From: Bacteroidales bacterium UBA714
Lineage (GTDB): Bacteria > Bacteroidota > Bacteroidia > Bacteroidales > UBA932
Reading direction: 5' to 3'
Assembly (NCBI GenBank): GCA_002298075.1
Contig: DBLW01000195.1
Coordinates: 1-9,567 of the forward strand
Length of the DNA stretch: 9,567 nucleotides
A program made the position numbers and the translations under genes. Under the pieces are notes generated by a model. The model was not told the origin of the DNA, made no database searches, and worked only from the letters and a program-made list of their open reading frames with translations. Shown piece by piece: positions 1 through 6,316 of this stretch (position 1 is the stretch's first letter; each line of letters opens with the position of its first letter).

Positions 1-1579
1 TATTTTCCCACAGAGCGATTTCAGACACGTCCTTGGCGTTCTGCATATATCTGTTCCTTTCATCCTTATGGAGTCCAGCAATCTCCTTCACGCGCTCCAC
101 GACACCGTCCACGACATCAAAATAATTCGAGTCGTTCCTGTCAAGGACAGTGATTCCGGGATGTTCCTTTCCGTAATATGTACGTACCCACAGACCGAAT
201 CCGGCAAGGCTCGTGGTAAGGGTAGGCACCCTGAACGCAAGGCTCTCCAGAGGAGTGTAGCCCCAAGGCTCATAATATGACGGGAAGAGCGTGAGGTCAA
301 GACCGGCAAGCAGGTCATAATAAGACATATTGAAAATGCCGTCGTTGCCGTTCAGGTAAGAAGGTATGAAATATACCTTGACCTTGTCTCCTGCAGCATT
401 GTTGAAATGCAGTTCATCGAGCCTTCTTGTGACGCTGTCATACTCAGGATTCATCAGATAGTGTGAAGTCCTTGTGACATAAGTGCTTCCATTGCCGGCA
501 AGCTTTGCGGCGAGCTGCTTGTCAGGGCCGTTATGTCCGGAAGGAATCATTATGAAGGCATGCACATCCTTGCCCTCGAAATCCGTATGGTTAAGCTTGT
601 CAAGAGCGTCAATGAACACATCGATACCCTTGTTCTTCCACTCATAACGTCCGCCGATGCCGACGAGCACGGCATTCTCCATTATATCCTCGCCGCACAT
701 GGCAGATGCCACCTGCATAAGCTTCTTCCTTGCCGCGTCACGCTGGGCGGCATACTCCTCATCAGTAGCTGGAGTGAAGCTAGGCTCAAATCCGTTCGGA
801 GTCACCACGTCCACCGGTCTTCCGAGGAACTGGCGGCATTCCTGGGCAGTTATATCACTTACGGTCGTAAAAATGTCACAATTCTCAGCAGACTTCTTCT
901 CGAGGGAATGCCTTGCCACCACGTTGAAGTTACGTGCCTTCTCATCCGCATCATAGCCTGCAAGCCCGTCATACAAAGGCAGGTAATTGCCGGCGATGCA
1001 CCTTCCGATTACGGTGGCATGTGTCGTGAACACAGTTGCCACAGGCACATTGGCAGACTTCAGATAAAGGAGTCCGGCACCGGTCATCCACTCATGGAAC
1101 TGGGCAACAATCCTGTCAGACGACTCCAGGTTATATTTATAGAAACTCTCTATTACCCTTCCGGCAGCATAGCCGAAAAGCGCGGACTCACGGTAGTCCC
1201 AGTTGCCTGTAAGGGAATCGACCCCGAATCTTGTCCAGAATTCAGTAAGAATCCTGTCCTGCATAGTAAGGAACTGCTTGAAATCCACAAGGATTGCAGT
1301 CGGGCTGCCCGGAACGTTCCATCTGCCGACACGGACTCTGAGACCCTCTGAAGCAGCATGATTTCTCCACGCCCTGTACAGTGCAGGATCTTCTATGAAA
1401 TCCGGGTTGTTTTCAGTGTCCATCCACACGTCAGGGCCGACCATGATGTGCTTCCTGCTGAACTCGCTCTTAAGATAGAGAGACTTCGTGGCAATCACGG
1501 TATATATGCCTCCCACCTTGTTGCAGACTTCCCAGCTGACCTCAAACAGATAATCCGGCTTTATAAGTTCTGTTTTCAT
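1..1579 (-). CDS. GT3-family (eukaryotic-type) glycogen synthase, C-terminus cut by left window edge
   Basis: The frame opens with ATG at 1579 and stays open for 526 codons to the window edge. The product belongs to glycosyltransferase family 3, the animal/fungal glycogen synthases, which add glucose to the non-reducing ends of alpha-1,4-glucan. Visible hallmarks are the N-terminal donor-binding glycine loop KVGGIYTV (residues 21-28), FHEWMTGAGLLYL (161-173), the active-site-region THATVIGR (186-193), a basic GRYEWKNKG (310-318), and YYEPWGYTPLES (435-446), which carries the E-x7-E pair E437/E445. Family knowledge: animal and yeast enzymes are about 700 residues and carry a C-terminal arginine cluster for glucose-6-phosphate control; bacterial members are shorter, so only a short C-terminus is probably missing here. 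GT3 enzymes normally use UDP-glucose, unlike bacterial GlgA (GT5, ADP-glucose). The start is preceded by GTTGAAAG, only a weak ribosome-binding match, and by a 109-bp leader with hairpins. It is last in the train within the window. Confidence 0.93.
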   Translation of the reverse strand, partial: MKTELIKPDYLFEVSWEVCNKVGGIYTVIATKSLYLKSEFSRKHIMVGPDVWMDTENNPDFIEDPALYRAWRNHAASEGLRVRVGRWNVPGSPTAILVDFKQFLTMQDRILTEFWTRFGVDSLTGNWDYRESALFGYAAGRVIESFYKYNLESSDRIVAQFHEWMTGAGLLYLKSANVPVATVFTTHATVIGRCIAGNYLPLYDGLAGYDADEKARNFNVVARHSLEKKSAENCDIFTTVSDITAQECRQFLGRPVDVVTPNGFEPSFTPATDEEYAAQRDAARKKLMQVASAMCGEDIMENAVLVGIGGRYEWKNKGIDVFIDALDKLNHTDFEGKDVHAFIMIPSGHNGPDKQLAAKLAGNGSTYVTRTSHYLMNPEYDSVTRRLDELHFNNAAGDKVKVYFIPSYLNGNDGIFNMSYYDLLAGLDLTLFPSYYEPWGYTPLESLAFRVPTLTTSLAGFGLWVRTYYGKEHPGITVLDRNDSNYFDVVDGVVERVKEIAGLHKDERNRYMQNAKDVSEIALWEN

Positions 1580-1604
1580 TCTTTCAACAATAATTCACTT
1601 AGTT

Positions 1605-1643
1605 TCCCCGGCCGGAACCTTTGGCCAAGGTCCCGTCCGGGGA
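1605..1643 (-). promoter_or_regulatory. Long GC-rich RNA hairpin in the leader of the GT3 gene
   Basis: The outer arms TCCCCGG and CCGGGGA (1637-1643 and 1605-1611) pair perfectly. After one A-G mismatch, the inner arms CGGGACCTT and AAGGTTCCG pair over 9 positions, one of them a G-T wobble. The loop is 5 nt (GGCCA). That makes 16 pairs around a single mismatch in 39 nt, far more than expected by chance and non-coding. Neither side is followed by a T-tract: minus-strand downstream is AACTAAGTG and plus-strand downstream is GATTATAC. A classical intrinsic terminator is therefore not supported. Its 3' foot lies 25 nt upstream of the GT3 ATG, so it could protect the downstream mRNA end after cleavage, reduce read-through, or bind a protein. 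Confidence 0.5.
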
Positions 1644-1660
1644 GATTATACAAAACACCT

Positions 1661-1680
1661 GCATGGCCTCATGACCATGC
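1661..1680 (-). terminator. Small hairpin just after the GH57 stop codon, possible weak terminator
   Basis: GCATGG (1675-1680) and CCATGC (1661-1666) form a perfect 6-bp stem with an 8-nt loop, starting 8 nt after the GH57 stop codon. The minus-strand sequence after it is AGGTGTTTTGTATAATC, with only a four-T run set back a few bases. At most this is a weak or partial terminator. It may equally be part of a folded leader shared with the larger hairpin downstream. Confidence 0.25.
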
Positions 1681-1688
1681 CGGACGAT

Positions 1689-3047
1689 TTATTTTTTCGT
1701 TGCCTTTGATGCAGCAGGCTTCCTTGTCCTGGATGCAGCCGGTTTCTTTGCGGCCGCGCCTGACTTTGCGGCTGATGAAGACTTGGCCTTTGCAGTACCG
1801 GAAGTCTTCTTTGCCGGAGCCTTTGCTTCTGCGGGTGCAAAGTTAGCATCAGAAACGGAAATAGCATCATCAACACGCAAAATAAAGTCACTTACGACAT
1901 TCATATAATTTATAAATGCCTCATAAGGAGTATCATACGGGTTGAAATATTTATGCACCGCACCGTCTGAGAAGAACTTTGTGCACATATAATAGAAGTG
2001 GTCGCTCTCCTGCAGATGACCGAAATCAGACCAAAGCGCCTCATCGTTAAGAAGTGCAAGTTTCTCGACCTGCTCATTGATTTTGCCGAATGCGTCATTC
2101 TGCAGTTCGTTTCCGAGCCATGCGGTCACGTCACGCTCCTCATCAGCCCATGAAATCGGGTCCGGAACGTCAAGTTCGCCAACCGGCCTGTGCTTTTTGG
2201 AAGCCTGCGAAGGTGTCACAAACTCAAATTCACCGTCGTTGAGCACTACCTCTGGAAGGAATTTCATGAAATCGAAGATTCCGCTCTGCGCCTTCTGGTG
2301 CTCTCCGAATGTCTCATAGTCCATGAACAGGTTCACAATCTCGTCATTCTGAGCGGAAGCCTTGAGCCATGCAAGATACTTCTCCCCAGTCAGAGGCCAG
2401 TCCGCCCATGTCCTGTCAGAGAAACGGAAAGCGATATCGTCACTGAGTGAAGAGTTCTTGAGAAGGAGCTTCAGGCCCGGAGCCATCGCGCAGCTATACA
2501 CGTAATTAGGGCTCTTCCAGCCGAGCACGTGCTTTGCGCCTTCCGTAAGCATCGTCTTGAATCCCATATCATAGACCATCTGGCCTATTGCATCGGAATA
2601 GATAAGCTCGGTATTGCGGAAAGCCTTAGGGGTAACTCCGAAATAATGCTCTATGGCAGCCTTGTGCTTCATCACCTGATGCTTGAACTCAGACTCGGAA
2701 ACCAATGAGGCGAGAGAATGGTAATATGTCTCCGAAAGGAACTCCACACAACCGGTGTCGGCAAGCTTCCTGAAGCTGTCTATCACCTCAGGGGCATATC
2801 TGTCAAACTGCTCGAGAACAGAACCAGAGATGGAGAACGCCACCTTGAACGCACCCTTGTTGGCAGAAATGAGGTCGAGAAGGAGGGCATTCATCGGAAG
2901 ATAGCATCTCTGGGCTACCCTTCTGAGAATGGTCCTGTTGGCGAAATCGTCATAGTAATGCGAATCCTTTCCGATGTCGAAGAATCTGTATAGTCTCAAT
3001 CTGTTCGGCTGATGGACCTGAAAATACAGACATATGCTCTTTTTCAT
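1689..3047 (-). CDS. GH57 alpha-glucan hydrolase/4-alpha-glucanotransferase-like protein with basic Lys/Ala tail
   Basis: A 452-residue cytoplasmic protein with no signal peptide. The core (about 1-400) is a glycoside hydrolase family 57 domain: the opening strand with VHQP (11-14), LSETYYHSL (104-112), FRNTELIYSD (143-152) and MDYETFGEH (242-250). By family alignment E147 is the expected nucleophile and D243 the expected acid/base. The family covers retaining alpha-amylases, 4-alpha-glucanotransferases, branching enzymes and others acting on alpha-1,4-glucan. The core is short, closer to amylase-type members than to the larger branching enzymes, but the exact reaction cannot be read from sequence. 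Residues 404-452 are a low-complexity tail of about 17 Ala, 12 Lys and 2 Arg with one Glu, unlike the usual family end and probably disordered. The gene starts 12 bp after the GT4 stop, with an A/T-rich leader and no Shine-Dalgarno motif, so the two genes are presumably co-transcribed. Confidence 0.9.
   Translation of the reverse strand: MKKSICLYFQVHQPNRLRLYRFFDIGKDSHYYDDFANRTILRRVAQRCYLPMNALLLDLISANKGAFKVAFSISGSVLEQFDRYAPEVIDSFRKLADTGCVEFLSETYYHSLASLVSESEFKHQVMKHKAAIEHYFGVTPKAFRNTELIYSDAIGQMVYDMGFKTMLTEGAKHVLGWKSPNYVYSCAMAPGLKLLLKNSSLSDDIAFRFSDRTWADWPLTGEKYLAWLKASAQNDEIVNLFMDYETFGEHQKAQSGIFDFMKFLPEVVLNDGEFEFVTPSQASKKHRPVGELDVPDPISWADEERDVTAWLGNELQNDAFGKINEQVEKLALLNDEALWSDFGHLQESDHFYYMCTKFFSDGAVHKYFNPYDTPYEAFINYMNVVSDFILRVDDAISVSDANFAPAEAKAPAKKTSGTAKAKSSSAAKSGAAAKKPAASRTRKPAASKATKK
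1708..1750 (-). repeat. Imperfect tandem repeat in the GH57 tail coding region (24-bp period)
   Basis: Plus-strand GATGCAGCAGGCTTCCTTG (1708-1726) recurs as GATGCAGCCGGTTTCTTTG (1732-1750), with 16 of 19 bases the same at a 24-bp spacing. In the protein this gives two copies of a (K/R)KPAAS unit eight residues apart. It suggests that the basic tail grew at least partly by local duplication. Confidence 0.55.
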
Positions 3048-3059
3048 AATGTTTAGATT

Positions 3060-4352
3060 TTATTTTTTGATAACTGATTCATATACGGCCTTAACCTTGG
3101 CGGCGGCATTGTTCCATTTCAAGGAATTGACCTCCTCATATCCGCAGCGTGCGGCCAGAGCCGATATCGCAGGATAATTCAGCAGGCCATAGATGGCGTC
3201 AGACATGGCGTCCACATCCCAAAAGTCCACCTTGAGCGCATAATTGAGAATCTCAGCGCAACCGGACTGCTTTGAAATGATTGAAGGGACATTGGTCTGC
3301 ATCGCCTCCAGAGGTGATATACCGAAAGGCTCTGAAATTGAAGGCATGACATAGACGTCAGACAGCGCAAACATCTTCTGCACCTCAACACCGCGGAGAA
3401 AGCCGGTAAAATGGAATCTGTCAGAAATGCCCAGTCGGGCCACATGACGTATGCACCTGTTGAGCATGTCACCGCTTCCGGCCATCACAAAGCGCACATT
3501 ATTGCACCTCTTGAGCACCTTGGCGGCAGCCTCAATGAAATACTCAGGCCCTTTCTGATATGTGACTCGCCCGAGGAAAGTGACAACCTTATCCTTCACA
3601 TTGCGCTCGACCTCAAGGTTCTCCCTTCCGCTGAAATCCACGGCGTTATGCACTGCGACCACCTTGTCCGGGTCAATCCCGTACCTGTTGATGACAATGT
3701 TTCTCGTAAGTTCGCTCACCGCAATCACCTTGTCGGCAGCCTCCATTCCCCTCTTTTCAAGGTCGAACACCCTCGTGTCAATCTTGTCGTCGCTTGCGCG
3801 GTCAAAGGAAGTCGCATGCACATGAATCACCAAAGGCTTGCCAGTAAGCTGCTTGGCAGCGATTCCGGCAAGATATGTAAGCCAGTCATGGGCATGAATC
3901 ACATCAAACTCATCCTTGCGCTGCATGGCGATAGTGGCTCCCACCATGGCATACCTGGCGACTTCCTCCATGAGGTTAGCACCGTACTTGCCTGAGAACT
4001 TGTATTTCTGGCCATACTGCACCCGGAATCCCTTTATCTGCCTCTTGCGCTCCTCCTCCACCATCGTGGTGAAATCCTGAGGGTCCACATACGGAACCAT
4101 GTTGCTTCCTATGTGCACAAACTGCACTTTTCCGAGAAACTCGTCAACAGTAGTGCTGACAGTATCAACGGCCACATCACTTGCATTTATGATTTTGACG
4201 GCACTCTGGTCCTCATCGCCTGAGGCGGACGGCATCACGAAAAGCACATCCACATCATTATAGGCGAGTCCTTTCGTCATTCCGTAGCAAGCCGTTCCGA
4301 GCCCTCCCGCTATATGAGGAGGAAACTCCCATCCGAACATCAGAACTTTCAT
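3060..4352 (-). CDS. GT4-family glycosyltransferase, glycogen-synthase-like
   Basis: A 430-residue GT-B-fold transferase of the GT4/GT5 type. The N-terminal Rossmann half begins MKVLMFGWEFPPHIAGGLG, with the donor/acceptor glycine loop at 16-19 and HAHDW at 153-157. The C-terminal half has FLGRVTYQKGPE (259-270), whose R262 and K267 are the usual nucleotide-phosphate contacts, and SEPFGISPLEAM (340-351), the E-x7-E motif with E341 and E349. It is shorter than GlgA (about 480 residues) and closer in look to GT4 sucrose-synthase/maltosyltransferase-like relatives. The donor sugar and product are unknown, and an alpha-glucan acceptor is inferred from its neighbours. The start codon overlaps the debranching gene's stop by one base (TAATG) and has a strong Shine-Dalgarno motif, so translational coupling is likely. 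The GH57 gene follows after 12 bp. The pairing of GT4 and GH57 beside a debranching gene suggests one functional unit in alpha-glucan turnover. Confidence 0.9.
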   Translation of the reverse strand: MKVLMFGWEFPPHIAGGLGTACYGMTKGLAYNDVDVLFVMPSASGDEDQSAVKIINASDVAVDTVSTTVDEFLGKVQFVHIGSNMVPYVDPQDFTTMVEEERKRQIKGFRVQYGQKYKFSGKYGANLMEEVARYAMVGATIAMQRKDEFDVIHAHDWLTYLAGIAAKQLTGKPLVIHVHATSFDRASDDKIDTRVFDLEKRGMEAADKVIAVSELTRNIVINRYGIDPDKVVAVHNAVDFSGRENLEVERNVKDKVVTFLGRVTYQKGPEYFIEAAAKVLKRCNNVRFVMAGSGDMLNRCIRHVARLGISDRFHFTGFLRGVEVQKMFALSDVYVMPSISEPFGISPLEAMQTNVPSIISKQSGCAEILNYALKVDFWDVDAMSDAIYGLLNYPAISALAARCGYEEVNSLKWNNAAAKVKAVYESVIKK

Positions 4353-6295
4353 TATTCTTCCTCCTTCTTATATTTGTCCATAATATATAATATGCGCAAG
4401 AGAGCCGCCGTACTCATGGCAGACGCAATGGCACCATGCGGCTCATGAGGAGGGTCTCCGTCATAAAGTTCCGAGAATGCCCCGACACCATGTTTGCTTA
4501 TATCCTCGAAAAAGCCTTCAACGAGATAATTGGCCTTGTTGCTGAACACAGGGCCCATCATCTTGAAGCATACGTCAATATAAGGAGCGAGCAAATCCGG
4601 GAACGCACAGCCCTGATGGTATGCGAGGTCACGGTCTATCTGGGAGCCTTCATACACTCCCTTGTAAGCCTCATTGCGCGGAGAAAGCGACCTGAGTCCC
4701 CTCTTTGTGAGAAGCTCGTCATTTATCGTCATCACTGTCTCTGAAACGACCTCGTCATCCACAGCCACATAATCAAGGCACACCGCAAACAATATGTTAG
4801 GCCTTACTGCCCTGTCCTGAGGCCCGTTGCCCACGAAATCAACAAGATACCCCCAGTCCGGTCTCCAGAATGTAGGCTGGAAGTTCTGCTTCACAAGCTC
4901 ACGTACAGGAGTCCAGCGCTCGACAAAACCATTTCCTTTCTTGGCCCCGTACTTGGTCTCCATGTCTATGGCAAAGCACAATGCGTTGTACCAGAATGCG
5001 TTGGTCTCTATCTGATAGCCGGCCCTCTCTGTCACAGGACGCCCATAGACGTATGCGTTCATCCATGAAAGGGCAACCCCGTCCATCTGTGCCCAAAGCA
5101 GTCCGTTCGGATGCATAGCAATCTCATTTCTCCTGCCAGGGGCATAGCTTTCTATGATGGCCTTGAGAGTCTCGCCGTATTTTTTCCATATCTGCTTTTC
5201 CTTTCCGCTGAAACGGATGTACTGCTGTATGGTCTCCGTAAGGCGCAAAGGTGCCTCGCACTGTGTGGTACGATGGAAGAGGCGCTCCTGCTCATCAGCA
5301 ATCAGCGTGTCAAGAATGCTCTCGAACTCATCACAATTGCCGTCAGCATAAAGCGTCAGTCCGGGAAGAGAGACCACAGTCTCCCTCAGAAGCCCCGTCT
5401 CGAGCCAAGAGAACCCGGCATTTATGCGAAGCTTGTCTCCCTGACGGAACTTGAAGAGCCTTGCATTGTGAACCAGAAGGTCATGATAAGACTCTATGCT
5501 GCCCATTTTCTTGAGGGTATCCGTAAATTTCCTTTTCAGTCCCTTAGGATTGATTTCATTTACCGATGCGGAGAATACCACAGACTCGCCCGGCTTCAGC
5601 TCGAGAGTGAATGTCCCCGGAACGAACAGGTCCTCGCGGCAGTCGAATCCGCGGCGATACTCGTCAGAATATGTGACACCGTTATACCAGTATGGCTGGT
5701 ACTTGAACGCCGATGCCGCTGAAGTCTGCATGTTGAGATACGGAAAACCGTTGTACATCCTGAAAGCGACTCCGGAAGCGACCTCATCATAGCCCGTATA
5801 GGCCTCGGAGTTCTGGGCAGTGAGACTATGCACGCTCCTGAAAGCAAGGAAAGGCTTCAGGACAAGCGACACTTTAGAAGGAGCCTCAAGCAGTTCATAC
5901 CTGATTAGCACCTGGTCATTGTCCGGAACCATCATGATGGTCTTGGTGAAGAGGATGCCTCCTACCTTATAGGTGATTACAGGAACAGGATCGGCGTCAA
6001 AGTCCACAATGTACTTGTGTCCTCTCGGCTCATACGTGTCGCCGTAGCAGTGTATGCCGAGGTTGAACTGCTTGCCCCTGAGGACAAGGCTTTCGTCCAA
6101 GGCGGACAGCAACATGTACCTTCCTCCACCCAATTCCCCTACGGGAACGGCAAGAAGCCCGTGATAGCGCCTTGTGTTGCAGGTCACGATGGACGTGTTG
6201 CAATAGGCCCCCGACTCGCTTGCGGCGATAATCTCTCGCTTGAGCGAATACTCGAGATTGACAAGTTCGGACTTGTTGAATTTTAGAAAAGCCAT
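4352..6295 (-). CDS. GH133-type glycogen debranching (amylo-alpha-1,6-glucosidase) protein with altered consensus residues
   Basis: A 647-residue cytoplasmic protein. The N-terminal beta-rich domain (about 1-260) carries CNTRRYHGLLAV (39-50), diagnostic of bacterial and archaeal debranching proteins. An (alpha/alpha)6-barrel follows from about 290, with AGFSWLETGLLRETVVSLPGL (293-312), WMNAYV (411-416), ETNAFWYNAL (430-439), YHQGCAFPDLLAPY (559-572) and SELYDGDPPHEPHG (608-621). The family cleaves the single alpha-1,6 glucose left at a branch stub. This type has only the glucosidase half, so 4-alpha-glucanotransferase activity must come from another protein. As I recall the family consensus, it reads WGRDT, WMDA and QAWS at positions that here read LLRET, WMNA and ASAMS. 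The aspartate of WMDA is the proposed general acid in the yeast enzyme, so catalysis may be changed or lost, or this may be a subfamily trait. The gene starts 21 bp after glgB without a clear ribosome-binding site. Confidence 0.88.
   Translation of the reverse strand: MAFLKFNKSELVNLEYSLKREIIAASESGAYCNTSIVTCNTRRYHGLLAVPVGELGGGRYMLLSALDESLVLRGKQFNLGIHCYGDTYEPRGHKYIVDFDADPVPVITYKVGGILFTKTIMMVPDNDQVLIRYELLEAPSKVSLVLKPFLAFRSVHSLTAQNSEAYTGYDEVASGVAFRMYNGFPYLNMQTSAASAFKYQPYWYNGVTYSDEYRRGFDCREDLFVPGTFTLELKPGESVVFSASVNEINPKGLKRKFTDTLKKMGSIESYHDLLVHNARLFKFRQGDKLRINAGFSWLETGLLRETVVSLPGLTLYADGNCDEFESILDTLIADEQERLFHRTTQCEAPLRLTETIQQYIRFSGKEKQIWKKYGETLKAIIESYAPGRRNEIAMHPNGLLWAQMDGVALSWMNAYVYGRPVTERAGYQIETNAFWYNALCFAIDMETKYGAKKGNGFVERWTPVRELVKQNFQPTFWRPDWGYLVDFVGNGPQDRAVRPNILFAVCLDYVAVDDEVVSETVMTINDELLTKRGLRSLSPRNEAYKGVYEGSQIDRDLAYHQGCAFPDLLAPYIDVCFKMMGPVFSNKANYLVEGFFEDISKHGVGAFSELYDGDPPHEPHGAIASAMSTAALLRILYIMDKYKKEEE
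4360..4366 (-). promoter_or_regulatory. Strong Shine-Dalgarno site for the GT4 gene, inside the debranching gene's last codons
   Basis: AAGGAGG lies 7 nt before the GT4 ATG and is formed by the last Lys/Glu codons of the upstream gene. It fixes the GT4 start and, with the TAATG overlap, supports translational coupling. Strong Shine-Dalgarno sites are unusual in Bacteroidetes. The run of Lys/Glu codons alone could create the match, so its use is not certain. Confidence 0.6.
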
Positions 6296-6316
6296 ACTAT
6301 AATGTTTAAGTTTAAC

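Larger units (their letters stand above)
1580..1688 (-). other. Intergenic leader between GH57 gene and GT3 glycogen synthase gene
   Basis: This 109-bp stretch is the only gap longer than 21 bp in the window. On the minus strand it holds, in order: the end of the GH57 gene, a 6-bp-stem hairpin, an A/T-rich spacer with a short T run and a TATAAT-like string, a long GC-rich hairpin, then about 25 A/T-rich bases before the GT3 start. I see no ORF in it and no match to the Bacteroidetes -7 element (TAnnTTTG). It could be an RNA-processing or attenuation segment that sets GT3 expression apart from the upstream genes. That role is inference. Confidence 0.6.

Noticed and set aside
533..1351. A 272-codon plus-strand open frame opposite the GT3 gene
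   Set aside because: The minus strand encodes an uninterrupted GT3 glycogen synthase across the same bases. The plus-strand product resembles no family and is a shadow.
1605..1643. The large hairpin as a classical intrinsic terminator
   Set aside because: There is no T-tract after the stem on either strand. It was kept only as a structured regulatory or processing element.
1647..1652. TATAAT-like string on the minus strand upstream of the GT3 gene, a possible promoter
   Set aside because: Bacteroidetes main promoters use a TAnnTTTG -7 element, which is absent here, and no matching -33 element is visible. A single hexamer in an A/T-rich spacer is weak evidence.
5111..5722. Plus-strand open frames opposite the debranching gene, with similar ones at 3411-3995 and 8842-9543
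   Set aside because: All are antisense to genes with clear family motifs, and none has a domain signature or start signal of its own.
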